In this document: positions 1 through 11,607 of the stretch, piece after piece
Position numbering within the stretch: the first letter of the stretch is position 1
How the letters are laid out: each line of letters opens with the position of its first letter
Assembly (NCBI GenBank): GCA_007570785.1
Contig: ML660213.1
Span: forward strand, 1,821,414 to 1,885,413
From: Antilocapra americana
Lineage: Eukaryota > Chordata > Mammalia > Artiodactyla > Antilocapridae
DNA length: 64,000 bases
Direction: 5' to 3'
The notes under the pieces: model-generated
The model's database searches: none
Seen by the model: the letters and a program-made list of their open reading frames with translations, nothing else
Told to the model about the DNA's origin: nothing
Position numbers and translations under genes: made by a program

Positions 1-135
1 GATAAGATCACCAACTCAATGGGCATGAGTCTGAGCCAACTCCTGAAGACAGTGAAGGACAAGGAAGCCTGACGTCTGCAATCCATGGGGTTGCAAAGAG
101 TTAGACATGACTTACCAATTGAACAACAACAAGGA
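1..135 (+). repeat. BovB LINE 3' end, truncated by window edge
   Basis: Sense-strand BovB 3' terminus: ACCAACTCAATGGGCATGAG, then the CATGGGGTTGCAAAGAGTTAGACATGAC ending shared by all ruminant BovB tails. It continues to the left of the window. Confidence 0.85.
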
Positions 136-495
136 GAAAGAATATAGTTTCAAAATACACTAAAATCATGAGTTATTGCAATGAATTCCATAACAACCAT
201 TTCATTGTCACAGAACGAAGCCCCAGTTAAATCAGGACTCTTGGGAGCTGTCACTGTGCTCCACCATTTTCACTGAATTCCATAATCTCTATTGTGCAAA
301 ATGATTACCAGTTTCAGGTTCATGGTCTCAGGACAAGAACCAAATTCAACTTTGGCAACAGCAACACAAGCAGCATCCTGGACCATGTACTCTACTCAGC
401 TGACTTTAGAATAGCCATGCTGCATTCAGTTCTGGAAGTTTAATAGAGAAGGTGGAGGAGATGGGTTTGAAGTGTGCACTGACTCCTCTTTTCTT

Positions 496-766
496 TTTTT
501 TTTTTTTTTCTATAAAATCCATTATTATAAGAGTTATATTTTCTCTACAATAAATACTAAAACACTTGTGACACTTTTTCATTTTCTTCACAGACAAAAT
601 CACCACACAATGCGAAGAAATACAATATAACAGGAAGCTATTGACCCTTGTATGAAGGTGACTGACAGCAATGGCTAAATTAAGTCATGCTGCTAATTTA
701 CCTCCAAAAGTTTATTTAGCACATCAGAAATATCTTTTCTCTTGACAAAGAAAAAAGACAATGAAA
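496..766 (-). pseudogene. Retrocopy of an mRNA 3' end (processed pseudogene fragment)
   Basis: A 271-bp insert is bounded by a perfect 23-bp direct repeat at 473-495 and 767-789. It begins on the plus strand with a run of Ts (494-509), i.e. a poly(A) tail on the minus strand. Both are hallmarks of L1-mediated retrotransposition. Read on the minus strand, the first part carries an open stretch ending KRKDISDVLNKLLEVN followed by a stop; the rest looks like AT-rich 3' UTR. I do not recognise the parent mRNA and it does not resemble a known SINE. The C-terminal peptide is inference; the TSD and tail are seen directly. Confidence 0.65.
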
Positions 767-789
767 TGTGCACTGACTCCTCTTTTCTT

Positions 790-1504
790 AGAGAACCACG
801 GGGCATCACGTCACCTGGGGAGCAGCAGTAGCTTTGAATGATTTGCTATTTTGTATAAACAGAGATCAATTCTGTGAGGTTTGACAGCACTCTGCTCACA
901 AAACTGTACACAATTGTCAAAGAAGGGACAAACAGACTGAGTTTGAGATTGCTGGAACACATAGTCTCTTTCTTGAACAAAGCACTGCCAAGTCTGAATG
1001 GTCCCAAACAGATAATTAGTTCTTTTCAAGATTAAAGCCCACCAGCAAGAAATGGAAATAAAACACAATGCAATGCTGAACAGTAAAGTACGTTAATGCT
1101 AACAATGACCATATTGTTCTCTTCAGCATTTATATGGTGCGTTATTCTGTCTTCTAACACATTAAGTTGCAGCCTATTTCCTTTTAAATGCCTTTACTAT
1201 TATTCACATTCCTTTAGGCCTGACTGATCAATACTGCTAGTCTATCTTCAGCACACAGTAGATATTCAGTAAGTTGGGTAAATTGAGTTGAAAGCAATGA
1301 AGCTCAATAGAAAAGCATCTCCTTGAAAATTCAGAAGTTAAGAATTATAATTTCTTTACAGGTAGTAATTTTCTGATGGCACAGAGCTGGGTCGCCTAAC
1401 TTCTCTGGTCTTCTAGTTTCCCTGAAAATAAAAGGATGAACAATTCAAAGACAGTTTTGGCAAAGATTAATGCGCCCTTATGAGGAATATCCCTTTATTG
1501 TTCA
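790..1504. other. Intron, no recognised element
   Basis: Unique-looking intronic sequence. A minus-strand open frame of 85 codons (811-1068) with several Cys residues resembles no known family and has no convincing splice context. A short L2/MIR-like tail may lie at 1235-1290. Confidence 0.5.
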
Positions 1505-1645
1505 AGGGGTACAGAATTTCAGTTCACAGGATGAAAAGAGTACTAGAGATGGATGGTGTTGATGGTTGCTCAAAAACATAAATGTACTAAATGCCTGAAC
1601 TGAACACTTAAAAGTGATTAAGATGGTAAATGGTATGTTAGGTGT
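1505..1645 (+). repeat. Old L1 3' UTR fragment
   Basis: The sequence GGTACAGAATTTCAGTT, the following GAGATGGATGGTGTTGATGG, and CTGAACACTTAAAAGTGATT are typical of ancient mammalian L1 3' ends. A Bov-tA inserted into its right end. Confidence 0.7.
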
Positions 1646-1850
1646 TATTGTTGTTTAGTTGCTAAGCCATATCCAGGTCTTTATGAACCCATGGACTGTA
1701 TCCCACCAGGCTCCTCTGCCCATGGAATTTTCCAGGAAAGAATACTGGGTTGCCATTTCCTTCTGCAGGAGATCTTCCCAACCCAGGAATCAAACCCACA
1801 TCTCCTATAAGAGTAGGTGGATTCTTCGAGTCACCCGGCAAGCCCCAATT
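1644..1850 (-). mobile_element. Bov-tA SINE with 11-bp TSD
   Basis: Reverse complement of a tRNA-Glu-derived Bov-tA: CCATGGACTGTA...CCAGGAAAGAATACTGG...GGATTCTTCGAGTCACC. It is flanked by GTATGTTAGGT at 1633-1643 and 1851-1861. Confidence 0.9.
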
Positions 1851-1861
1851 GTATGTTAGGT

Positions 1862-2335
1862 ATTTGTTGTTGTTGCTCAGTTGTGTCCAGCTCTTTGTGA
1901 CCACTTGGACTGAAGCACGCCAGGCCTCCCTGGCCATCACCATCTCCCAGAGCTTGCTCAAACTCATATCCATTGAGTTGGTGATGCCATCCAATCATCT
2001 CATCCTCTGTCATCCCCTTCTCCTCCTGCCTTCAATCTTTTCCAGAATCAGGGTCTCTTCTAATGAGTCAGTTCTTCACATCAGGTGGCCAAAGTACTGG
2101 AGCTTCAGCTTTAGCATCAGTCCTTCCAGTGAATATTCAGGACTGATTTCCTTTAGGATTGACTGGTTTTATCTCCTTGCAGTCCAAGGGACTCTCAAGA
2201 CTCTTCCCCAGCACCACAGTTCAAAAGCATCAATTCTTCAGCATTCAACCTTCTTTATGGTTCAACTCTCACATCCATACATGACTACTGGAAAACTCAT
2301 AGCTTTAACTATATAGACCTTTGTCAGCAAAATAA
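1862..2335 (-). repeat. BovB LINE 3' fragment
   Basis: The BovB 3' end in reverse complement, from TTGTTGTTGCTCAGTTGTGT to the CATACATGACTACTGGAAAA region and slightly beyond. It lies back-to-back with the preceding SINE. It is 5'-truncated and non-coding. Confidence 0.88.
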
Positions 2336-2339
2336 TGTT

Positions 2340-3200
2340 AGTTATATTTAACTACAGTTAAAAATGTTAAAAAGAAACTTTAATAAATATCTTAAACATT
2401 AATAAACAATACACAATTTTAAATTTGGAAAAGGCCACAATCGTAGGCTTCCTTCACTCCAGAGATAAAAAGGTGCAGAGGGTTACAGAGTGATGCCTCT
2501 ATGTAGTAATTCTACTTAGGAAGTGGGACTCTGGCCTCAGGCCTGCGGGTATAGATACTGAAGCTATAGTGCAGGGTCCTTGCTGTGCTATCCTTAGGGT
2601 AGTCAGAGGGTTTTGTCAAAGTCTGTACCATGCTTCAAACTCTGCACCATCAGAAACCCTCCCACTGGAAATACTCCCCAGTGATCTCTGAAATATGAAT
2701 GGGATACAAGGATATAAAGAGGGGAGAGGGGCTGTCTGTGGGAAAGACTAGTGATGCCTCCACGTTTTTTTTCTCCTGCCTTTGTGAAAACTGAAAGCGA
2801 TTCCCCACACCCATCCTCCTCCCAGGTCTCTGAATAACTGGAAGGTGGTCTAGAACCCTGGGCTGACAAACCTGAGAGGCACAGTAGCCCTCCAGGGGAG
2901 GAGTCCACCCCTGGGGCACTTTGGCCTGCAGGATGGTGGGCTGTCAGCCCCGCTCTTAGCCTCTCTGCTCAGAGCTATGGATAGACCATAACCTGGGAGA
3001 CCGCATGCCATGGCCTGCTCACTCCCAACCCAAGTGCCCATGGTCTAAGGTGGTATATCTTATGTTGCCCAGTGTCTCCAGAACACAGAGGGAAATTAAT
3101 CTGCCTTTGATTTAAAGGAAGATTGTGACAATAATGGATATTAAAAAAAAGAGCTCTAGTAGGACCATAGAAATAGAGCCTTTGAAAAAGGTGTTAATGG
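2340..3200. other. Intron with a GC-richer unexplained segment
   Basis: 2500-3060 is visibly richer in G+C than the surrounding AT-rich intron and carries several overlapping open frames on the minus strand (about 60-100 codons) without similarity I recognise. It could be an old LTR or a decayed retrocopy. I see no splice or promoter structure strong enough to call. Confidence 0.4.
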
Positions 3201-3210
3201 AGAAGCATGT

Positions 3211-3420
3211 TGCTATTGTCGTTTAATTGCTAAGTTGTGTCTGACTCTGCGACACTATGGACGGTAGCCCACCAGGCTCTTCGTCCATGGCATTTACCAG
3301 GCAAGAATATTGGAGTGGGTTGCCATTCCCTTCTCCAGGGGATCTTCCCGATCCAGGGATCAAACTTGGGTCTTCCACATAGCAGGTGGATTCTTTACCA
3401 CTAAACCAGCAAGAAAGCCC
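3211..3420 (-). mobile_element. Bov-tA SINE
   Basis: Reverse-complement Bov-tA from TCGTTTAATTGCTAAGTTG to ACCACTAAACCAGCAAGAAAGCCC. A short flanking repeat (AGAAGCAT) is present on both sides. Confidence 0.9.
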
Positions 3421-4484
3421 AGTGAAGAAGCATAGAATGATTTTTATGATAGTGGACTGAAAAAAATACATTAAGTGAATATGATTAGTTTTAGTTGCAA
3501 TTTACTACATGCAGGCAGCACCTTTATATTATGAATGTTCTCCTGATCACTGTGTAAAACATGCTGTTATTTATATAAATCAGTACTATTCAAAGCATCT
3601 GAGTCAGAATCTTAGGAGACAAAGCCATTTAAATACCATTTAAAATCTGTATTTTAAATAACCTTTTCTGGGCAATCCAATCGGATCTTGAATAACAATA
3701 ATAGCTAATTTTATTGAGTTCTTACAAAGTTTTAGCTACCATACTTCAATATTTTAGCAGTGGTTTGAGAACCACTGATATGGATGATACTGTAAGATAA
3801 AAATTTAGTGATATCCATAAATAAAATATCTACCAGTATCACAGTCTTAGTCATAGAGTTAGTCCCATTGGGTCTATGTTGATGCTTTAAAGTTTCATCA
3901 TTATCATCTTATAATTCCAATTTTAGCCAGCTTTCTAGGACCATCATAATAATGGGTTTTGGTGTACTTTGATAGTAAAATGCTCGGTATACAGAGGATT
4001 TTTCCTAGATGTAAATAGAATCGAGTAATTTTGTTCCTATAAAGAGTTTTCAAGCTCTTTCTAACCTCAGAAACCTGAAAACCCAAAGAAGCCCTTATAT
4101 GAATGTAATATTTTTAGCTGCTGTTACATCTTAAGTGCCTTGAAAATGTCATTACTGTCTTACACCCCAGATATTCATTAACTCCCTACCAGTACCCTTC
4201 TAAAAGTCTCCTTAGAGCTTGCCATATATTTTCTATTCAAAGACATTTAAATCTTTATGTACTTACCAAATAGGCAAAGACTGCTTCATAGAAATTTTAA
4301 CCATTCAGGGTGCACACGTTTTGAAATATGTTAAGAACATTTTCTACACCGAAGCATACATGGTGACAAGCTAGAAGTTTCTGTGCTTGTCCCAGTTCAT
4401 AGAGAAAGAACGTCGTCCAGTGCCCATGAAAGAAAGTGCTTGACTAGGATAAGGAAAGTGCGCTTTAACACCAGGCAGCCCAAG
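3421..4484. other. Intron, nothing recognised
   Basis: AT-rich unique-looking intron with no coding, RNA or repeat signature that I can name. Confidence 0.5.
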
Positions 4485-4645
4485 ATGGGTAGGCTTGCCA
4501 CCTGCTCAGTAGCCACTGACCTTGAGCAAATTATTTTTCTCCCGGCCCTCTAGTTTCCTAATCTTTAAAATGGGGATACAAGTAATAATACCTGTCTCAT
4601 GGGCTTGTTATGAAGAACTGGCCCAATTATTTTCACATGAGGCTC
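4485..4645 (+). repeat. MIR SINE
   Basis: Contains the MIR core and tail pattern GACCTTGAGCAAATTATTTT, then TAAAATGGGGATACAAGTAA and CTCATGGGCTTGTTATGAAG. Confidence 0.75.
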
Positions 4646-5054
4646 TCAGAAGCACACCTGTCACACAATATGAACTCACATGCAATTAGTCTTTTTTAAT
4701 CAATAATGTCTCCGATTATGTTCAAACTCCTTATATGAGTTCAAGGTTTCCTTTAGCTAGAAGTCAAACATTTGTACTTTTTCCTTTCATTGATGGTTAT
4801 GAATAGCAAATGACATACCTATTCAGAAACTGAAGTAACCTCACATTTTCATGTGCTTTGTTGCACGAGCACTCCATGGAAATACATGGAAACAAATAGC
4901 ATTGATGTCAGAAAAAAAAAAAAAAACAGGGTATTTAAGGCCATTTTTTCTGGCTGTGCACACTAACATTTTTTTGTAATCTGTAAATACAGATAATGAT
5001 CAGCATTTAAAGAACCAGAACCACATGTGTATTCAAGAAAAACACACAAGGAAA

Positions 5055-5145
5055 CATTATAAATATATATATATATACATACACATATATACATGTATAT
5101 ATATATATACACATATACCTGTGCACACAAATATACATGTATATA
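5055..5145. repeat. (AT/AC)n compound microsatellite
   Basis: Alternating TA, CA and ACATAT units, imperfect, about 90 bp; it lies some 290 bp on the intron side of the exon F donor. Confidence 0.85.
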
Positions 5146-5437
5146 AATTACAGTTGCATCTGATAAAGATGTTTGAATAACCGTATTGATTTATTATTTA
5201 TTGTATAAATAGGTATGATTTAACACATAAATAGGTAGAACAACATACTCTTAAGGGCAACATACAAAACTATTAGAAGAAGTATTTTGTGATTTATTTT
5301 TAGAGCCTTAAACTCTTCCAGAAAAGAAATGAAGAGATGTTGCTTTCGGACCAGTTCTATTGCTCTGTCTTGAAACACAGAACCGCCAACCACCAAGACC
5401 TGGTAGTACTAGGGCTGTACTTCCAGAAGGAGTTTAC

Positions 5438-5711
5438 CTTGTTCCAGCTTCAGGTGTTTATAGGAGTCACGCAGCTCCCGTGGGATTCCTCCCACATAGA
5501 CGGGGGAATTCACCATCAGTGCCTGGGCTCGGGACTCTGACACGCGCTCCATCAGTTCATTCATGCTTGCTGATATGACGGAATCATTTTTTTTAATGAT
5601 CACTTTATTCCACTTTCCATCACAGTAGGACAGTCCCAGCCAAAGATCCACTTGTGTAAAAGTAAGACTAGTATTTAACCGGAAGCTCAATATTCCGCTC
5701 TTCAGTTCCAT
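5438..5711 (-). CDS. USH2A: USH2A exon F: second laminin G-like domain, main body
   Basis: Last visible exon in transcript order, 274 nt. The acceptor is AATATGAAATACAG directly before ATGGAACTGAAG, and the donor is CAAG|GTAAAC. It encodes 91 residues plus one nucleotide, entering in phase 0 from exon E. The ATG is an internal Met, not a start codon. Laminin G features are MELKSGILSFRLNTS, then LGLSYCDGKWNKVIIKKNDS (Asp-Gly-Lys-Trp strand), then VNSPVYVGGIP. Two N-glycosylation sequons are visible: NTS at residues 13-15 and NDS at 42-44. The closing GG-Cys strand of the domain must be on the next exon, left of position 1; I did not find it in 1-5437. Confidence 0.93.
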
Positions 5712-6508
5712 CTGTATTTCATATTAAAAAGAAAATAGGTATATAAAAAGACTGCAGAATAGCAGTTTGGGAGAGAACAGAAGGTCAACTTCTTGAAGAA
5801 AAGCAAGAAATTTCCCTGAAAGTACTCTATAAAAATGTCCCACTTTATTCTAAGCAGAACTGGAGTAACATATAATGAAGCACTTTGCAAGCTTATAATT
5901 GACATGAAAGATGTTGTAATGAGTCAGACACATTTATACCCAGTAATGATGATATGATGTAATGCAATATTATATAGGTGAATTTTTTTTTCTTTTTGAG
6001 GCAATATAGGTAAAAGATTAAACCCTAGCATAAGTGACTGAATGACTGAAGAGAACAGAACAGTTTAAACTCTGACTCTATTTTTATTTGAATCTTTAGA
6101 AAATGAGAAAATACTACTTCATATATCAATTTAATTTAGGGGGAAAATATGACAAGACAATAAGAAAATGAAATGTCAAGCCCGATTAAGCTTATTTTAA
6201 CTGGTTGGTGAACTCAATTTCAAATTTGTAAGATGTATTTTGATTTGATATTTCAGTGTTTCTGTTCTAAATCTCTAACTAACATAATTGCTTCTATGTC
6301 TGTACCTTTAGATTACGGTGCCATTTTCTAATATGAACATATTTCACCACATTTCATGGCAAAGGAAATGCCTCTGTATGTTTTTCTTCAAAATGTTACT
6401 CAATAATTATTTTACCTACTATGTTCTTATTTTGTTAGAAGTCAAACTGGTGACCAGAGGATACTTGAACATTTGAGAACACGATAATGAAACAAATTAA
6501 CATGAAAT
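5712..6508. other. Intron, nothing recognised
   Basis: AT-rich intron between exon F and the next SINE. The first 45 bases hold the pyrimidine tract of the exon F acceptor (TATTTTCTTTTTAATATG on the minus strand). Nothing else is recognisable. Confidence 0.5.
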
Positions 6509-6509
6509 C

Positions 6510-6713
6510 TGTTAGTCGTTCAGTCATGTCTGATTCTTTGAGATCTCATGGACTGTAGCCCACCAGGCTGCTCTATCCATGGAATCTTCCAGGCAAGAAT
6601 ACTGGAGCAGCTTGCCATGTCCTACTCCAGAGGATATTCTCAACCAGGGATTGAACCCACATTTCCTGCACTGTAGGCAGATTCTTTACCATCTGAGCCA
6701 CAAAGGATGTCCA
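6510..6713 (-). mobile_element. Bov-tA SINE
   Basis: Reverse-complement Bov-tA, from TTCAGTCATGTCTGATTC to CATCTGAGCCACAAAGGATG. Confidence 0.9.
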
Positions 6714-6916
6714 TTAACGCATTTTTAAAAATTATTTCTTTTCTGTGTAAAACTCATCTTTGTGAAGTACAGCAAGTAGTCATTCATTTTTTATCCCACC
6801 ATTCAATAAATATTGATTTTTCCTATTGTGTTCTGTGATTATATGAGGTAATATGTTCTATTATATGAGAAAGTGTTCCCAGGAATTACACTGTCTTACT
6901 AGCAGAGGCAAACATG

Positions 6917-7139
6917 CTGTGTGTGTGCTCAGTCATTCAGTTGTATCCAACTCTTTGCAACTCTATAAACTGTAGCCTGCCAGGATCCTCTGTTTATGGA
7001 ATCTTCCAGCAAGAATACTGGATCAGGTTGCCATTTCCTACTCCAGAGGATATTCCCAACCAGGGATCGAACCTGCATCTCTTTTGTCTCCTGCATTAGC
7101 AGGCAGATTCTTTACCACTGTGCCACCTGGGAAGCCCTT
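6917..7139 (-). mobile_element. Bov-tA SINE with 11-bp TSD
   Basis: Reverse-complement Bov-tA flanked by AGGCAAACATG at 6906-6916 and 7140-7150, a perfect target-site duplication. Confidence 0.92.
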
Positions 7140-7539
7140 AGGCAAACATGGGGTAATGTTATGAATAAGATTGGAATAGGGTTCAAAGACATCAGAGATA
7201 GGATATACCTTTTGTTCCCTAAGAATTGGGAAAAGTTTGAAGTAAGGTTTTTTGGAAATAAGAGTCATGGAGAATCTTCAGCAGGAAAATTAACACATTC
7301 AATGTCACAGGAACATATATCAGCACATTAGACTTAGAAAAAGGTACTAAATTAGGTAAAATAATTCATATGGGGAAAAGAGAAAGTTTTAGTTCTGCCA
7401 GGTATGTAGAAGCAAAATTTTGGAGGATTTTGTGTAATAGAGAAAAATAACTATCTTTCTCTCATTTGTCTGACACCGAAAGCCCATATTCTTTCTACTA
7501 ATATCTTCAACTAAAGTCCACCCTTCTGATATACGAAGT

Positions 7540-7960
7540 ACGTCCTATAAAAATGTTCATAGTAGCCTTATTCATGATAGCAAAAACATGGAATAACCAC
7601 TACCTCACTGAAAGTAGAAGAGATATATTACTCAGCTATGAAAATGAATAACTTGAATAACTCGGAAACAAAGTCAAGGGCTAAAACAATTGCCTAAGGA
7701 TAGAGTATAATACCACTTTTACAAAATTTCAAAAACAAGGATTTTTATGCATTCACTCACAGTGTCCAAACTATAAAAATGCAAAGGGATAATAAACACA
7801 AAGTTATGATTACATATTACCTCTTTAGAGGGAGCTAGGGAAATGGGCCAGGAGAAACCCTAGAGGTGGGTGTAAAAATTTGATACTTTAGTTCTTTGGT
7901 GGTAAGTTCATGAATGTTTTTAGTATTTTGTATTTTATTTTATATATGTGTGTGTGCAAT
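7540..7960 (+). repeat. Old L1 3' region (degraded)
   Basis: Resembles an ancient L1 ORF2 end and 3' UTR: TTCATAGTAGCCTTATTCAT, then TTACTCAGCTATGAAAATGA, and later GGTGGTAAGTTCATGAATG. It is heavily diverged. Confidence 0.55.
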
Positions 7961-8297
7961 ATTAAATAAATATATATTTTGACATTATAAAAAGGTAATA
8001 AAGAAATATTTTTATATATAAGGGAACTAAATTAGATTTTCTTAATTCCTTATATTTAGAATATTTTGTTAAAATTATAATTTTAAAAGTATAATGGTCA
8101 TTTAAAAAACCATCATGATCCTAAAATACAAAATGTTTCATAGGCCTCCAAAAGTGAAAATGATGTAGGGGAAAAAATAAAAACAAAAATGAATTTGAAA
8201 AGAAATCTTTATCACATATAATGTTGACACATGGTTTGTTGATTTTAAAACTGGATCTAACATTTTAAAATAAATTTAAATAAATCAATTAACATAC
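7961..8297. other. Intron, nothing recognised
   Basis: AT-rich unique sequence immediately downstream of the exon E donor in transcript direction. Confidence 0.5.
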
Positions 8298-8428
8298 AGC
8301 AAGAAAATCAGGTCCATCTTTGTTGTAAATGAAAAGCAGCAATCCATTCAGTTGGTCAGTTCTGAACTTAAGAGAAATTTCAAAGTCCATTCCACCATGA
8401 AACAAGTATGGATAAAGCTCCAGGAACC
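8298..8428 (-). CDS. USH2A: USH2A exon E: start of second laminin G-like domain
   Basis: 131 nt exon. The acceptor is GTTTTCTCTAAAG and the donor is TTGCT|GTATGT, a weaker donor lacking G at -1. Two nucleotides finish a Gly codon from exon D; 43 residues follow, ending in phase 0. The peptide FLELYPYLFHGGMDFEISLK then FRTDQLNGLLLFIYNKDGPD has the first strands of a laminin G fold: aromatic start, DFEISLKFRT, and a GLLLFIYN strand. This exon is too short and too late to give a long uninterrupted ATG-started frame, so it is easy to miss. It lies 226 bp from the 3' end of a nearly full-length minus-strand BovB. Loss of this exon would shift the frame. Confidence 0.92.
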
Positions 8429-9676
8429 CTTTAGAGAAAACAACATGTACAAATTAGCGTGTGCAGAGCAATACTGTTAGCTTCTTTAGGGTGTCATAAG
8501 ACAACCTCAGGTCATATTCTGTCATTGACTAAATCTCTCACAAAAGAAGAAGAGGATCAATGTTAAGAAAATCACCTTGTAACTGTAAAGAGGTGGAAGA
8601 ATGAACTTCACATATCTTTTAAGAGGAGGCAATTTACTAATTCATGGACAGTTCAGACTATTTTGCTGCTGTTGTTTAGTCGCTAAGTCATGTCTGACTC
8701 TCTGTGACCCTGTGGACTGCAGCACGCGAGGCTCCCCTGTCCCTCATCATCTCCCGGAGTTTGCCCAAGTTCATGTCCATTGAACTGGAGATGCCATCCA
8801 ACCATCTCATCCTTTGTTGCTCTCTTCTCCTTCTGCCTTCAATCTTTCCCAGCATCAGGGTCTTTTCCAATGAGTTGGCTCTTCACATCAGGTCACCAAA
8901 GTACTGGAGCTTCAGCATCAGCATCAATCCTTCCATTGAGTATTTTGGTCTGATTTCCTTCAAGATTGACTTATTTGATCTCCTTGCTGTCCAAGGGACT
9001 CTCAAGAGTCTTCTCCAACACCACAATTTGGTAACATCAATTCTTCTGTATGATTCAACTCTCACATCCATACATGACTACTGGAAAGACCACAGCCTTG
9101 ACTCCATAAACCTTTGTTGGCAAACTGATGTCTTTTACTTTTTTAACATGTCATCTAGGTTTGTCACAGCTTTCTGGCCAAGAAGCAATCGTCTTCTGAT
9201 TTCATGGCTGCAGTCACCATCTGCAGTGATTTTAGAGCCCAAGAAGAGGAAATCTGTCACTGCTTTCACCTTTTCTCCATCTATTTGCCATGAAGTGATG
9301 GGACTATATTCCATGATCTCAGTTTTTTAATACTGAGTTTTAAGCCGGTTTTTTCACTCGCCTCCTTCAGTATCACCAAGAGGCTCTTTAGTTCCTCTTC
9401 ATTTCTGCCATTAGCGTGGTATCATCTGCATATCTGAAGCTGCTGATATTTCTCCCAGAAATCTTGTTTCCAGCTTGTAACTCATATAGCCCAGCATTTC
9501 ACATGACATGCTCTGTGTATAAGTTACATAAACAGGGTGAAAATAAACAGCCTTGTCATACTCCTTTCTCAATCCTGAACCAGTTAGCTGTTTCATACAA
9601 GGTTCAAACTGTTGCTTCTTGACCCACATACAAGTTTCTTGGGAGACAGATAAGATGGTCTAGTAGTCCCAACTTT

Positions 9677-10207
9677 TTAAGAGTTTTCCAGTTTGTTATG
9701 ATCCACATAGTCAAAGGCTTTAGCATAGTAAATGAAACTGAGATAGATGTTTTTCTGGAATTCTCTTGCTTTATCTATGATCCAGCGAATGTTCACAATT
9801 TGATCTCTGGTTCCTCTGCCTTTTCTAAACCCAGCTTGAACATCTGAAAGTTCTTGGTTCATATAATGTTGAAGCCTAGCTTGAAGAATTTTGAGCATAA
9901 TCTTACTAGTATGGGACATGAATGCAATTGTCCGGTGGTTTGAACATTCTTTAGCACTGCCCTTCTTGGCAACTGGGAAGAGGATTGACTTTTTCCAGTC
10001 CTGTGGCCAGTGTGGGGTTTTCCAAACTTGCTGACATACTGAGTGCAATACTTTCACAGCATCATCTTTTAGGATTTTAACTAGCTCTTCTGGAATTCCA
10101 TCACCTCCACTAGCTTTATTGGCAGCAGTACTTCCTAAGGCCCTCTTGACTTCACACTCCAGGATGTTGGGCTCTGGGTGAGGAACCACGGAGGTTATCT
10201 GGGTCAT
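9677..10207 (-). pseudogene. BovB reverse transcriptase remnant, longest open block
   Basis: 176 uninterrupted codons of RTE-type reverse transcriptase within the element above. Conserved pieces are NKASGGDGIPEELVKILKDD, then WPQDWKKSILFPVAKKG, then VQAGFRKGRGTRDQIVNI, then the first catalytic block with FIYYAKAFDYVDH, in which the usual F-x-D-Y-x-K-A-F-D has Tyr in place of the first Asp. The catalytic YADD motif is still readable on the minus strand near 9415-9440, but in a different frame. This is dead reverse transcriptase of a LINE, not a host gene. Confidence 0.85.
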
Positions 10208-11408
10208 TAAGATCTTTTCTGTACAGTTATTCTGTTTATTCTTGCCATCTCTTCTTGATCTCTTCTGCTTCTATTAGGTCTTTACCATTTCTGTCCTTTA
10301 TTGTGCCTACCTTTGGATGAAATGTTCCTTCGATAATTCCAATTTTCTCAGAGAGATCTATAGTCTTTCTCTTTTGCTGTTTTTCTCTATTTCTTTGAAT
10401 TTTTCACTGAAGAAGGCCTTCTTGTCTCTCCTTGCTATTCTCTGGAACTCTGCATTTAATTGGGTGTACCTTTCCCTTTCTCCCTTGCTTTTCACTTCTC
10501 TTCTTTCCTCAGCTATTTGAAAAGCCTCCTTAGACAACCACTTTGCCTTCCTGCCTTTCTTTTTCTTTGAGATGATTTGTTTGCTGCCTCCTATACAATA
10601 TTACGAACCTCTGTCCATAGTTCTTCAGACACTCTGTTTACTAGATCTAATCCCTTGAATCTGTTTGTCGCCTCAACAAACAGGGGATTTAAGTCTTACC
10701 CAACTGGCCTAGTCATTCTCCCCACTTCCTTTATTTCAAGCCTGCATTTTGCTGTGATAAGCTGATGATCTGAGCCACAGTCAGCTCCAAGTCTTGTTTC
10801 TGTTGACTGTATACAGCTTCTCCATCTTTGGCTACAAAGAACGTAATCACTCTGATTTCAGTACTATTTGGTGATGTCCATGTATAAATTTGTCTCTTGT
10901 GTTATTGAAAAAAAAGTGTTTGCTATCATCAATGCATTATTTTGGCAGGTTTATGTTAGCCTTTACCCTGCTTCATTTTGTACTCCAAGGCCAAATCTGC
11001 CCATTACTCCAAGTATCTCTTAATTTCCTACTTTTGCATTCCAATCCCTTATGATGAATAGGACATCTATTTTTGGTGTTAGTTCTAGGAGGTATTTTAG
11101 GTCGTCATAGAACTGATCAACTTTCAGCTTCTTCAGCATTGGTGGTTGAGGCATAGACTTGAATTTCTGTGATGCTGAATGGTTTGCCTTGGAAAAGAAC
11201 TGAGATCATTATGTCTTTTCTGAGATTGCACCCAAGTACTGAATTTCAGACTCTTTTGTTGATTATGAGGGCTACTCCATTTCCTCTATGGATTCTTGCC
11301 TACAGTAGAAGATATAATGGTCATCTGAATTAAATTCATCAATTCCCATCCATTTTAGTTCACTGATTCCTAAGATGCTGATGTTTATTCTTGCCATCTC
11401 CTGCTTGA

Positions 11409-11607
11409 AGTGAAATGAAGTGAAAGTTGCTCAGTTGTGTCTGACTCTTTGTGACCCCATGCACTATATTGTCCATGGAATTCTCCAGGCCAGAATACTG
11501 GAATGGGTAACCATTCCCTTCTCCAGGAGATCTTCTAAACCAGGAGATTGAACCCAGGTCTCCTGCATTGCAGGTGGATTCTTTACCTGCTGAGCCACCA
11601 GGGAAGC
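11409..11607 (-). mobile_element. Bov-tA SINE nested in BovB, 15-bp TSD
   Basis: Reverse-complement Bov-tA interrupting the BovB endonuclease region. The target repeat CCATCTCCTGCTTGA is perfect at 11394-11408 and 11608-11622, so the SINE arrived after the BovB. Confidence 0.97.

Noticed and set aside
811..1068. 85-codon Cys-rich minus-strand frame as a possible extra USH2A exon
   Set aside because: It resembles no laminin G or fibronectin type III sequence, and I see no convincing splice sites with matching phase.
5409..5711. Treating the ATG at 5711 as a protein start and reading on to 5409
   Set aside because: The ATG follows directly after a 3' splice site and continues the frame of exon E; the last 29 bases lie beyond the donor GT.
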